Below are positions 1 to 11,730 of a stretch of 64,000 nucleotides of DNA, piece by piece (the stretch's first letter is position 1; each line of letters opens with the position of its first letter). The notes under the pieces are model-generated. The model was not told where the DNA came from, did not search any database, and worked only from the letters and a program-made list of their open reading frames with translations. The position numbers and the translations under genes are program-made. This DNA comes from Ashinkailepas kermadecensis. Its lineage: Eukaryota > Arthropoda > Thecostraca > Neolepadidae. The stretch spans positions 62,001-126,000 of the forward strand of contig JAOTOM010004382.1 in assembly GCA_034440615.1 (NCBI GenBank), read 5' to 3'.

Positions 1-179
1 TCCCGGCTTCAGCTACCATTCACGATTCACAATATGGCGGCCGTTCCGGATTATTATATATCGATTATAATTATGGCATGCAATTGTACTCGCAGAATCT
101 GTTGCGGGTCGCAGGTAAACGCAATGAACTATGCCTGGCATGCATCTCAAGTTCGTGAAGCCACTGAAGGGTTAACTAG

Positions 180-265
180 GTCTTGAAGGCTGCGTGCAAC
201 GATGCCGATACAACGATGCAACGATACAACGATGCAACGATACAACAATGCAACGATGCTTACGA
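180..265 (+). repeat. Short tandem repeat, caacgatacaacgatg type
   Basis: About five copies of a 16-bp unit alternating caacgatg and caacgata. The rest of 1-1750 shows no gene or element that I can support. Confidence 0.8.
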
Positions 266-1765
266 TGCCGATGTCGGTCGAATATTTAATTTTAGGTCGA
301 CTTTAATATGATAACGTGGTGCAATGCCGAATGAGCATTTTGTAGTTCATATGTTTTGTAATGAAATACTGTGGCAAAATATTTTGTGGCAAAAAAGAAT
401 GGGGACTCCATTTCCCCGATTCTTGCGGCAATGTTGTGAAGAAATGATCCAGAAAATCGCCTCTAAATGTGTTCCCAAACAAGGCGTAGGAAGAGGCCCT
501 GGGCCCAATTCTTGGTGACATGACCAGTAATTGTAACTCTCCCTTTTATAGTGTGTACGAAGGTAAAGGTGAGCAAATTATCCGAGAAACGTTCTTACGA
601 AATAAAATGAATGACAGCAATGCTGCACGCTTTTCCATCCCAGTAAGCTTACAGCAATGGAATAGCAAAATGCCGACTTAGACACTGGAAATTTTCAAAT
701 AAATGACACAATTCCATTAATGGATGCACCTTCAATTTCCGTGCATATGCTCTCGCCTCAAATTCACTGGACAATTTTCCTTCCAGTCGGGTCGTGCCGA
801 CCCCTTATGGGCCTGGTTCTCACTTTTTAGAAAGTTGCCGCACCTATATATCTCCGGGCATGAAGAAGTTCATTTTGTTTATTGTATTCATCAATTCATC
901 ATATTATGTGTCCAAAGGCATCACCTAATCAATCTTGATATAGAAACTTTGGCACCGTAAGCTTTTGCTCAATAGCAGCGCATGCTTTCTCGAGCAGAAG
1001 CTTAACTTCCACGGGAGAAGGGCCAAAATATAGAACCAACTTGTTAAGATGTTCACATTTCACATCTACATATTGACCGAATCGTGGATGGCACACACAG
1101 ACTCTCCTAACCACGCGCGGTTCGCAACCTCGGGCACTTCCTTCCACGGACGTCCATCATCCGAAATTATCAAATACGCTTTCCGGATTCGTGTAGTCAT
1201 ATTCTGCAGGAAAATTCCACCAGTATGTTCCTTCTAAAAACATCCAGGCAAAATATATCATATCATTAATTGCTACGCTGATATTCTGTGATATGCTTAT
1301 GGTGTTACGTGTTTCCACTTTTTATAGTAAATCAGCAGCAACCTGGTCACTTATTTTCTCTCTTCATCTATATTCGTGAGCATGGGTCAAGAAGGCCGGG
1401 AAGTCCAAACGAGCACTCTGGGTAGAAATGGACAGCTATCTTCAGAAAACTAGAAGTGGGCACGAGAACAGTCAATGAATGCAGTGAATACCGCAATGCT
1501 TATTTGACAACAGAAAGACACGCCAACACAAATAAAGGATTTTTTTTTGCGTGGTGAAAATCTCTTCTTTTTTATCTAGTGTATTTTTGGTTGCTAATGG
1601 GGGGGGGGGAGGGGGCCTTGGCTTTTCCTCTGTTTGTACACGTTTGTGCCTCTGTTTGTACTGTTACATACACGCACTTCATTTGCCATATCATGTGCAA
1701 TGGAAATTAGGTGTATTATTATCATTATTATAGCGGGATACTGATATTAATGAGTACAACGTGTC

Positions 1766-1928
1766 GGGGACGGGTGGTCTAGGGGTTAGATGCTCGTCTC
1801 ACAATCGAAAGATTGTGGGTTCGAATCTCACCTGTCGCTACTCTTCGCCCGCGACCAATCGGCGTGAGAGATTGGCGACGCTATATGACTCAACGGTCGA
1901 CGTGTCGTAAAACCAATAACCAACCAAC
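1766..1928 (+). mobile_element. tRNA-Val-like SINE, copy 1
   Basis: Same family as the copy at 11286: tRNA-like head with CTCACAA loop and GGTTCGAATCTC B-box, a conserved middle with gattggcgacgctatatgac, and an AACCAACCAAC end. The perfect 14-bp duplication gagtacaacgtgtc is at 1752-1765 and 1929-1942. Confidence 0.93.
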
Positions 1929-2094
1929 GAGTACAACGTGTCAAACAGCATGACGGCGGGACGTTTCCGGTAGCGGTTGCAAGAGGATGGAGCACACACG
2001 CGCCTCAAGCGCCCGCATTCACCGACCGTCGTCCTGCTTTCCTCCCCCGCCGAGCGGGCGGTGGGGGAGGGGTGACCTTTCGTATGACCGATCA

Positions 2095-2660
2095 CGCCGG
2101 CTATTTATACGCCGGGCGCTGTGACGACGGGCCGCGGCGTGACGGCGAGGCCGCCGCGTCACGCCGGCCAGCGGCTTTCCGTCGGCGCGGAATTGAGCGC
2201 CAGTTCCGACGCGCGCGCGGCGAAACTGGCGCGCGAACTTGGCGCGAGAGGCGGCCGGGCGGCCGGGCGGCGCGGGAAGGCCGACGACGGCGGGAGCGGC
2301 GGCGAGAAGCGGCTCGCTTGCGACGAAGACCCAGTGAGACGCGCGCGGCGAGGCGGAGGTCCGCAGCGGCGGCGACCTGTGCCCGTGGCCAGACACGGCG
2401 GCAGGCGGCTGCCGTGGACGGCGGCCAGAGGGAGGCGCCGAGACGGGGCCGGCGGCGGCGGCGGCCGGCGGCCAGAACGGTGTGCGAGACCCGGTGACGA
2501 GGTGGAGACGCGATGAGTCGCCTGTGTCAGTGCTGCTGCGGGCCACGTCGCCGTAAACGGTGAGCACGCCGCCCGGTCGTGACCGCGCCCACCCTGCTGC
2601 CCCGGCGGAGCACGCCTGGCTGCACAGCGGTCGGCGCGCACGGAGGAGGCGCTTGCAAAA
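2095..2660. other. GC- and CpG-rich block with a TATA-like motif
   Basis: Very GC-rich, with tatttata at 2102-2109 at its left edge. Long frames exist on both strands but are Arg/Ala/Pro-rich without domain features, so they are composition effects. It could be a CpG-rich promoter or 5' exon; I cannot support a gene. Confidence 0.3.
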
Positions 2661-2930
2661 CAAGCGACACGAAGGGATAGTATGCTACCGCTTATAATAA
2701 ACCGCTGCTAGAGCATGCCAAGCAGGCGCGCACCCAGGATTTTTCCATGGGGGGTGCCCGGAACGAAAGGCACTTGCAAAACAAGCGACACGAATGGATA
2801 GGTACTTTGGGGTGGGGTTTTTGGGGGGTTTTTTTAAAAAAAATTATGCTACCGCATGATTTTGGGCTAATTTGGATAATAGGTCACTTTAGGCCGCTGC
2901 TAGAGCATGCGCCACTGATGCCAAGTGTGA
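2659..2930 (+). repeat. Local duplication interrupted by G/T/A homopolymer insertion
   Basis: cttgcaaaacaagcgacacg, tatgctaccgc and ccgctgctagagcatgc each occur twice (from 2653 and 2770), the second set spread by inserted sequence including T and G runs. cacccaggatttttccatgg at 2730 resembles a transposon end. Confidence 0.55.
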
Positions 2931-3254
2931 TGCTTGTTGCGCTAAGCGGAAGTAAGGTGGAGTCAAACTGTACCAGATGCGTAATGGGAAGGACAAAACG
3001 TAACCGTCCTTTAGGAGCACGGTTTCTTCGTCGCTGTGGTAGGGCGCCTGGCCACTCTTTGATTGTGCGAGATGTGACGCCAGTAATGCAGTCATTATTG
3101 CCTGGTGAGTTTCTGTAACATTGAGATAACATGCTTCTGTGAAACCGGGCGGCATTCCTCACACACATTTTTCACACGATTTGTGCACATGTTTATACAA
3201 GATACCATGTACATAATCATGAACTGGGATGAACGAAGCGGAGACGATAGACAA

Positions 3255-3320
3255 AGGCCTAGCTGTTAGCATGATGCAACGGAAATCACGAGTTCAGGTT
3301 CGAGTCCGGCTGGCTGCCTA
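3255..3320 (+). mobile_element. Possible degenerate tRNA-like module
   Basis: TAGCTGTTAGCATG followed about 30 bases later by a perfect B-box, GGTTCGAGTCC, suggests a decayed tRNA-derived element. There is no clear tail or duplication. Confidence 0.3.
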
Positions 3321-4235
3321 GAATTTCCGCTGTTCCGCAGTTATTCGGTGTGAGAGAACTCAGCGGCGTTCCTCTGTAGCACCCGAGCAAATCCCTGCAC
3401 CTTCGAACAGCCTAAGGCTAAGCGAAAAATGAGCCATTAGCTGGCGGATAACATGTCCAAAAGGGCTCGAGGCCAGGAGAGCTGCGGCAGTATCTAGACA
3501 GCAGCAAAGACAACAGCTGTCAAGGCATGTACATACGCTTCCATAAGCACCCACCGTAGCTGAAACAATCACCAGAGCCATCCTAAGTAAACCATAAAAC
3601 ATAAAATGTCATAATCCATGGATATCATTATGAACACCATAGCACCATATCTGCTCAACCTCTGTCGCCCCTCTTCCCAATGTAGGTGCTGACATACAAG
3701 TGTTGGGATTTCTGCCAGAAGTTGGAGCGCTCGCTGCTTCATGCACTGCCCACACCCTCGAGGATTAGGTTGTCTCACGTTCTCGTACTAAGCACAGGGC
3801 TGCAGCCAGGCCGGGGTACCACTGCGGGTACGTGCCCCCCCCCCCCAGGAAACCAAGTGCCCCAATAACTTTAGCATTACGTCTATAGGTGTCCACTAGA
3901 CAAAATCGATCAGAAAGTGCGTGTGTCCTCCCTGACGACTTCGGCTAACTACAGGCCTGACTAAGCATTGCAACGCTAGGCTAGGATGACATGGGACGGA
4001 ATAGTATAGCATGTATTACCATTTCCACACGGCGGGTATAAAACACTTATAATACACTAGGGTATCAGCGCGACTGACGTCGCTAAGTGACAGACGAAGC
4101 TGTCCAGTTAGTCTGAGATTAAGCACGACTTGTTTGAGTTAATCACGCGGCTTACAGTTGCTGGCACCTGTTGGCGATGAACCACGAGCCGGATTTATAT
4201 TTAAACCGGGAGAAAACGTGGGCATCAGCTTCTCA

Positions 4236-4335
4236 TGTTGCTGGTAGAGCGCTGGAAAGCACAAGGCTCTTGATAACTGGTATGACGTGGTTCAAACCGC
4301 TTCATGCGCCCGCATTTAGCTCGCGACTGACATTC
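4236..4335 (+). repeat. Dispersed repeat X, partial copy
   Basis: gctggtagagcgctggaaagc resembles the tRNA-like start, and gcttcatgcgcccgcatttag matches the middle of the repeat at 54000. It is 100 bases from the inverted copy. Confidence 0.5.
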
Positions 4336-4427
4336 GGCTGGAAATTGACGCACTGAGGATGATTGGCCATGACCGTGTATGCGAGGCACGACTAACGTGC
4401 AATTAAGATGCTACCGCTAAGTGTTTT

Positions 4428-4730
4428 TTTAAAATAAAAATTGGCCCGAATTCTTGCTGGTGTGGCTTTATCGACCAGGGTTCTATTGCTAAGCAGAGCT
4501 TGTTGTGTGAACCCTGGCCACATCACCCGATCCATGGATTCCAGTTCAACGGCAGAATTTTGACGGGAGTTTAACGTGCCGTCAATGCACCGACACGGCC
4601 GCTCCGGTAGCTCGTCCCCGGTCTTAACGGGCCAGTTGCTAACTGACCCTCTCAGCCTGGGGCTAAATGCGATCGCGTGAAGCGACTCGACCCCTGTTTT
4701 GCCAGGACAGGGAAGTTATATTTGCCAAAT
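4428..4730 (-). repeat. Dispersed repeat X, inverted copy
   Basis: The reverse complement matches about 53985-54250 at roughly 80% by eye (shared gccgtgtcggtgcattgacg, gttgaactggaatccatgg, tagcaatagaaccctggtc). It could be a SINE or a non-autonomous element; no ends are defined. Confidence 0.75.
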
Positions 4731-5094
4731 CGCATGTTCGGCTCAGGATTTACGCAACAAGGTCCATTCAGCACACACCATCATGCTCATAAACACCCTG
4801 ACAATACAAACATACCAGTGAAAAAAGACCTTCGGTTGTAAGCATGGCTGCTCTGTGGCGAAGTACCAAACTGTGCGACGAATCTTGAGTCTATAAAAAC
4901 TCACAAACAATGGAATTCCTGTCATTCAATAATGCCCCTGATATATTTTTTTGTTCGAAACCCTGCTTGGTAGTTACCAATGGCAATACTTGCAAAACAA
5001 TGTTTCTGTTTCAATTATGTATTCATGTCGAGATTAATGGAATATTCGCAAAGAGCTTTGCATGAGATTCTGGAAGAATTCGGTGATGCACTGT

Positions 5095-5330
5095 GGGCTA
5101 TGTTCCTCTGACAATGGCATTGCCCACCGTCTAGGACAGACCAAAGGTGTGACGCATGAAAAGAGGTTTGTGTTGCACTGGGGTATATGTTCCTCCGGCA
5201 ATGGACATTGCCCACCATCAAAGACAGGCCCAAAGACGTGACGCATGGAAAGAGGTTCGTGTTGCATTTTGGTCTATGTTCCTCTGGCAATGGCATTACC
5301 CACCACCAATGACAGGCCAAAGACGCATGA
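5095..5330 (+). repeat. Tandem repeat, about 84-bp unit, near three copies
   Basis: The landmark cattgcccacc...gacaggcc...gacgcatg...tatgttcctc recurs about every 84 bases. No convincing protein. Confidence 0.8.
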
Positions 5331-6123
5331 AAATAGATTCCTTTCTGAGAACCTCCACTGACATATTACCTGATTTTCCTTGTTTCATGCTGCCTTTCCA
5401 GTTCGACCTGATATGACCCTTCCCAACTCCGTCGTGACACGGTCACCTGGCGCGAAAAGTCATGTGTCGCAAATGACACAACGTGAGGAAAAACCACTAA
5501 ATGCTGTTATTAATAACGTGACATCCGCAAAATGTGAGGCTTTTGGAAGTTCAACGGGGGTCCGTTGGGGCCGGGCGCTGTTGTGGCGGTGTCCGTGGAG
5601 CGGGCGGGGGGGGGGGGAGCGTGGGCCCGATAGGTCCGGATATTGAAGGCTCTGATGGGTCCAAACGCTGGATTGCGGAGGCTCATCTGGGTTTCGGCGG
5701 GTCCCGTCGTTGAAGGGGCTCAGCAGGGGTGTGGTGGGCCCTGGCGTTGGCAAGCACGATACCGTCGTTAATGCAGCTCGGGAGCCGCGCCGTGTGCCAA
5801 ACTGCAGCCACATCGGCAGTCTGCTCTGCCGGCCAAATGTCATCTCCGCTCCGGCGAAGCAACGCAAATGCCGGCGAGGGCATCAGATGCGCACATATGA
5901 GGCCACCGCGGGCGCCACTTCTCCCCGACCGTGCCTCTACGCTGACTGGGTGGGGGTTGGGTGGGTGAGGGGGGGGGATCGCGGCGACCAGAGGTCAGCA
6001 GGTGTCACTAGTGGGGGCACTGTCGCAGACGGCGCGTGGTGACGCGCCGTCTTCCCTGCAGAAAAGCTACCTCAATGCGTCCGGATTAGCGCTCGCCCCC
6101 ATCCCCAGCCTGGCCGTCGTGGT

Positions 6124-6310
6124 TCGTGTCGAACGAGGTGTCAGACGAGTCTGCTGTCCCGTCGTGGATGTGCTCGCCCCCATCCCCAGCAGGCCGTGGT
6201 TCGTGTCGGACGAGGTGCCAGACGAGTCTGCTGTCCATTCGTGGATGTGCTCGCCCCCATCCCCAGCAGGCCGTGGTTCGTGTCGGACGAGGTGCCAGAC
6301 GAGTCTGCCG
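6124..6310 (+). repeat. 77-bp tandem repeat, about 2.5 copies
   Basis: cgtgtcggacgaggtgccag, gacgagtctgctgtcc and gctcgcccccatccccagc recur at 77-base spacing. Confidence 0.85.
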
Positions 6311-6708
6311 TCCAGTCGCTCGCCACACCCCTGTAGTCGTGCCGGGCACTGTCCTGCCCGGCTCTGCTGCAGCCTCCCCTCCTCCGACATTTACGGCAAA
6401 TGTCTGTCCCCTTCTCCAGGATCGCGTCACACTAGTGCCGTTGCACACTGCTCTCTCAGGTAGAACATCCGAACCGAGAGGTCTCCCTTGGTTCGGCCAA
6501 CCTGTGCGCGCTGGCGTCGACCCAACTCGTGTGGTTGCGCCATCACTGAGGGCTGAGTAGTGCGGCGTTCCTCTTCCCCCTTCCGACCACTGGAGCCAGC
6601 GAGGGCTCCGCCGTCAGTCTCGTGTGAATCAGTCCAGTTCGGTGACGACGTGCTGAGGAACGTCCGGCTGACGTGTGAATCACCCCGCTCTGTCAGCGGA
6701 GCTTCCCG

Positions 6709-7312
6709 TGAGACCTGAACACGCAGTGACGGAGTCTCCAGTGAGACGTGAACACGCAGTGACGGAGCTTCCAGCGAGACCTGAACACGCAGTGACGGAG
6801 CCTCCAGTGAGACGTGAATACGCAGTGACGGAGCTTCCAGCGAGACCTGAACACGCAGTGACGGAGCTTCCAGGGAGACCTGAACACGCAGTGACGAAAC
6901 CTCCAGCGAGATCTGGACATGCAACGACGGAACCTCCACAAAACCTGAACACGCAGTGATGGAACCTCCAGCGAGATCTGAACACGCAGTGACGGAACCT
7001 TCAGCGAGATCTGGACATGCAACGACGGAACCTCCATCAAGACCTGAACACGCAGTGACGGAGCCTCCAGCGAGACCTGAACACGCAGTGACGGAGCTTC
7101 CAGCGAGACCTGAACACGCAGTGACGGAGCTTCCAGCGAGACCTGAACACGCAGTGACGGAGCTTCCAGGGAGACCTGAACACGCAGTGACGAAACCTTC
7201 AGCGAGATCTGGACATGCAACGACGGAACCTCCATCAAAACCTGAACACGCAGTGATGGAACCTCCAGCGAGACCTGAACACGCAGTGACGGAGCCTCCA
7301 GTGAGAGTCTAG
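6709..7312 (+). repeat. 33-bp minisatellite
   Basis: About 18 copies of a unit like cctgaacacgcagtgacgg agcttccagcgaga. Variants alternate gagatctggacatgcaac with the main form. The unit is 11 codons and open on both strands (RPEHAVTEPPA on +), but flanks show no exon. Confidence 0.9.
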
Positions 7313-7782
7313 CTACGCAGTGACGGAACCTGCAGTGGAGTCAAGCTGGGCAGTGTCGTCACCATCCACACCAGACGTGGCGGCGGCGCGTATGAGCGGT
7401 GCAGGTGTGGCTGCGAGTACGAGCTGTGCCCGAGATCAGAGTTCAGTTTCGGGAATCTGCGTCACCGGCGATGACGGCTGTGAAGGCGCGTTAAAAGGCG
7501 GCCGCCGGCAGCCGGCCGCCACCTGGTGCGGCCGGGCACGACCCGGGGATGTGGTGACTGTGGGACGGGGATGTGGAGAGGATGGCGCGGAGGTGACGTC
7601 GGGATGTGACGGTAATGACTCCGTGGCGAGGCGGGAGGACCGTGGCGATAAGACGGGGGTGATGATGATGATGATGATGATGAATTGTGGTTTAGGGGCG
7701 CGTCGACGTCCAGGGTCATTTTGCGCCCATAACTGTATTATGATCAATCTATGGTGCTGCTATAATAGCTTGTTATTAGTAT

Positions 7783-10700
7783 TCACGGGTGGCGGTATAT
7801 CACCTCAAAGCGTGCTTGTCGAAGGAAGGTAAAAATATTTCCAGACGTCACGACCCCAGAGTCGTTCCCTATTAGCATACGTAAAGAAGTATCGGCGTTG
7901 AGCCGTCCTAAAATCGGGCGTCGTAGAGGTTCTAACAGTACACAGCCTACTAAAACATGACACACGATAAGCGGGTTAGAACAGCGTGGGCATAAAGGCC
8001 GATCATCACCGGTCAGCAGGTAGCTGTGTGTCGCGAAGGTATGACCTATCCTCAATCGGCGGAGTATTACTGCTTCCCGTCGTTGGGTTCGGTGTGAGGA
8101 TCGCAACTTTCCTAGTGTCGGCTTTAAAATCCTGAGCTTATTACACTTCGGGTTCCAGGCTCGTTGCCATTCTGACCGCATGCTTGACAATATAGTAGGA
8201 TATAGGTCCCTTTGGGGAGCCGTAGATGGACCTCACGGCCATTGCTGATGGCGTGTTTGGCGTTTATGTCAGCAGTTTCATTTCCCGCGCGTCCGACATG
8301 GCTGAGAATCCAGCAGAACACGATAATTCTGCAGATGCATGAAGGATTTCACGGCTTGCATAATCCTCCGGACAAGTCTGTTATCCTGGTTGAAGGCTTT
8401 CAATGCCAGGAGACTTATCGAGGAGTCTGTGAAAACCACGTGCTTTGTGGACCGGTCTTCCTGTATAAAATAGAGGGCTTGCAGAATAGCATACAATTCG
8501 GCAGTAAACATCGATGTGTGTCGGTAAACAAAAAGATCGAACACTGTATTGACTGACGTAAGCACATCCAACACCAGAGACTGACTTTGAACCGTCTGTG
8601 TAAATCCGCGAAAGTCGTGATATTCGTGTATTTTCTCCAATGCCAATGTGCGGAGTTCCTCAGGGTTTACATGTCCATTCTTTGAGCAGCACAAAGTTAC
8701 ATCAGTTTGCACTGGGACAACGTGCCAAGGGGGAGTGTTCGGCGTAATAGCACGTGCTATACAACGCGGCTTGATATTACAGTCTCGAAGGATCGAAGCC
8801 ATACGAATGGAGAACCGTAATCCACGCCGATTTTGGGCCCTATGATGTGCTCTTGATGTCTCCGAGAATACCCACTGGTAGGCTGGATGCTTCCGGTTTC
8901 GGACAAGATTGCATGCGATTCTCGTCCACAATAATTTACGGCGGAGCACAAGATGTAGCTCGTCTACTTCTGCCATTACACTATCAGCCGGTGAAGTGTG
9001 AAAGGCTCCAGTAGCGATGCGAAGCGCTGCATTGTGGATCACATCAAGACAACGCTTGGTTGTGGCACACGCTCCGTCATAAATAAAACATCCATAGTCA
9101 AATTTAGAACTCACAAGAAATCGATACATGAGAAGTAAGACATGTCTATCGGCGCCATAAGAACATCTGGACACAGTTCTCATCACCTGCAGTCTCTTTG
9201 CGCATTTCTGCGCAAGATCGTTGATGTGGGTTCTGTATGTTAGTCGGCGGTCAATCTACACACCTACACATATTGCAGCTGGTTTGAAAGGAATGCGGTT
9301 TCCGTTCATCATAATCATCGGATCGGTGCAGGAATATTTGCGGCAGAAGTGAACAGCAATAGTTTTCGATATCGACACGGCGAAGTCTGTCTTGTCATAC
9401 CAGTCCTGCACCTTCCAGACAGCCAACTGGGGTTGTCTCTACCGTGTGCACAGTACGCGAAGAACACCATACGGCAAAATCATCTACGAATAGTGCTTTT
9501 CCTACAGAAGTTGGCAATGAGGAACCCACGTCGTTGATGACAATAGCGAACAATGCGACACTCAACACACTTCCCTGCAGAACTCCGTCAACTTGTTGGA
9601 ATGTGCCAGAGAGGAAGCCTCATACTCTGACACGAAAAGTTATTGCAGCTAAAAACAATTGTCAAGAAAAACCCCTTAGAGCCTCTGATACCCATGAGGT
9701 GCAACTTCATAAGAATACCGTGCCGCCATGCAGTATCATATGCTCCGTTAATTTCGAAAAATATCGCTGCCGTGTGGCATTGCTTCCTAAAGCCAGAGCG
9801 CACAACAGAGTCGAGTGTTAAAACGTAATCAAGAGTGCTGCGATGTTTTCGGAAACCACTCTGTATCATAGAGAGAGGATTGTTATGTTCTAAAAACCAC
9901 ATTAGTCGGACATTCACGATTTTTTCTTCAAATAGCTTACATAAGGAGCATGCGAGCGAGTTTGGACGATAATGTAGTGGGTCCTTGCCGGTTTTATTTG
10001 GCTTGCGCATAGGCACTACGATTGCTTTCCGCCACGAGGATGGAAGTGTGCCCGTTGTCCATATGTCATTTAGTGCTTTCAGGAGCGTGTCTAAGGCTGT
10101 TGTTGGTAAACGTTTAATGATATCATTATGCAATGTATCCGGACCCTCTGCCACGCTCTTCAGAGGGCTGATTGCTGCGGTCAGCTCGGAAGTAGAAAAT
10201 GGAATGTTGTATTCGAGGAGGTCTGTGGTTGAAAAATCAAGGGGGCGTGTTTCGCCTCGAGCCTTGTAGGTCGAGAAGCGCACGCTAATACTATTTTTCG
10301 AGCGTGCTGACAAAGCTCGTCCCATCTCGCCCGCTACTTCTTCCAGGTCAATGATATCTCGACCGGCCATGTGTGAGATGGGAAATGGAATTGTGGTATA
10401 CCTTCCAGAAAAGCGCTTAATGCGGGACCATACAGATGACAATGATGTGGATCGATTGAACGTGTTGACGTATGCTTTTCATGGTTCTCGTTTCGCTTTG
10501 GCGATAGTACGCCTAGCGAATGCCCGTGCTTTGCGGAAAGCTATTAAATGTGGCGTACAACTATTTATATTAAAGGTACGAAGCGCCCTATTTCTGGCAC
10601 ACAACGCCTCTCGGCACTTTTCCGACCACCACGGGACGGGTACTCGAACTGAATTTCCTGATGAGCGAGGGATGTGCCGCTGGGCGCTCTGTACAGTTGC

Positions 10701-11668
10701 TGTCGTGAATGTCTCCACGGAGACAACAGGCTCATCGGAGTAGTCTCTCAGTCTACTTTCAAGATTTGCTTGGAACGCACCCCAATCGGCTTGGTTAAAT
10801 ATCCACTTGGATGGTTGTCGTATTACAACAACACGGTTAATAAAACAAGACCAAACAGGGAAATGGTCACTGTTATACGGATCACCGTCCACGGACCGTT
10901 CTAAAAAAGGTGCAATTTCTGGACTGCAGAGGGTAAGATCCAGCACGGAAGTCTGCTCCGTTGTCAATGTAAAATTGGTTGGCTTTCCTGTGTTAAAGAC
11001 ACCGAGTGGGAAATCAGTATAAAACGCTCCGTTGCACGTTCACTGCTCGTCGTGATGGTTGAGCCCCAAAGAGGGTGGTGGGCGTTAAAATCCCCGCACA
11101 CCATCACCGGTGGAGTGAGCTGAGCCACAGTTTCAGATAGCTCAGAAAGTGGAAGCAGTCAGCCCGGCGGTATGTATATGCTGTATATGGTAACGACACG
11201 GTGGTTTCTTATTACACGAACACCGGCACCATGAATATTTGAAGATACAGGTGTATGCGTGAATGGGACAGAGTTATGCACAGCAGAGAGGGGACGAGTG
11301 GTCTAGGGGTAAGATGCTCGTCTCACAATCGAAAGGTTGTGGGTTCGAGTCTCACCTGTCGCTACTCTTCGCCCGCGACCAATCGGTGTGAGAGATTGGC
11401 GACGCTACATGACTCAACGGTAGACGTGTCGTAAAACCAATAACCAACCAGAGTTATGCACAGCAATAAGCACACCGCCATGAGCCACGGTGCAGGGAGT
11501 AACATCTCTACGCAACACTGAGTAGTTTTTCAGATACAAATGTGCGCTAGGAGAAAGCTTAGTCTCTTGGAGACAAACTACTAATGCAACTCGGGATTTT
11601 AAAATGGTTTGGAGATCGTTGAGGCTGGATCTCATACCTCTGCAGTTCCATTGGAGAATAAAACTCAT
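7783..11668 (-). pseudogene. LINE ORF2: endonuclease, reverse transcriptase, RNase H, disrupted
   Basis: The endonuclease begins ILQWNCRGMRSSLNDLQ (11668 downward), with LQETKLSP and, after the nested SINE, SDHFPVW near 10870. A TGA at about 10479-10481 replaces an expected Trp codon. Reverse transcriptase motifs follow: YRPNSLACSLCKLFEE, SGFRKHRSTLDYVLTLDS and FFEINGAYDTAW, where the first catalytic Asp of the usual F-D-I motif is Glu. FVDDFAVWCSS (the catalytic F-x-D-D box) is in another frame near 9480. The thumb has SKFDYGCFIYDGA. RNase H motifs are HVVFTDSSISLLALK and SHVGRAGNETAD, again in different frames (shifts near 8300 and 8190). The 3' end is RRLRIGHTFATHSYLLTG with a C-x-x-C knuckle at about 7960-8060. 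Frameshifts and stops show a dead copy. Confidence 0.85.
11286..11450 (+). mobile_element. tRNA-Val-like SINE nested in LINE endonuclease domain
   Basis: The head resembles a tRNA with A-box-like GTGGTCTAGGGGTAAGA, a CTCACAA anticodon loop (CAC, Val-like) and B-box GGTTCGAGTCTC. The tail ends gtcgtaaaaccaataaccaacca. It is flanked by a perfect 15-bp duplication gagttatgcacagca (11271-11285 and 11451-11465), so the boundaries are firm. The host LINE reading resumes on both sides; insertion plus duplication is 180 bases, a multiple of three. Confidence 0.93.
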
Positions 11669-11730
11669 ACGTCAAAATATAAAAATGGAAGATGTGGGCT
11701 AAAACGAGGGTGACTAAGACAAGTTAGATA

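Larger units (their letters stand above)
2931..6120. other. Non-coding stretch, no gene seen
   Basis: Apart from the repeats listed, a C-rich homopolymer (about 3834-3849) and a G run near 5607, I see no exon with coding features here. Confidence 0.5.

Noticed and set aside
1766..1840. Functional tRNA-Val gene
   Set aside because: The anticodon stem is poorly paired and the module continues into a SINE tail with target duplications.
2019..2663. Arg/Ala-rich long frames on both strands
   Set aside because: GC-rich composition removes stops; no domain, conserved motif or splice pattern.
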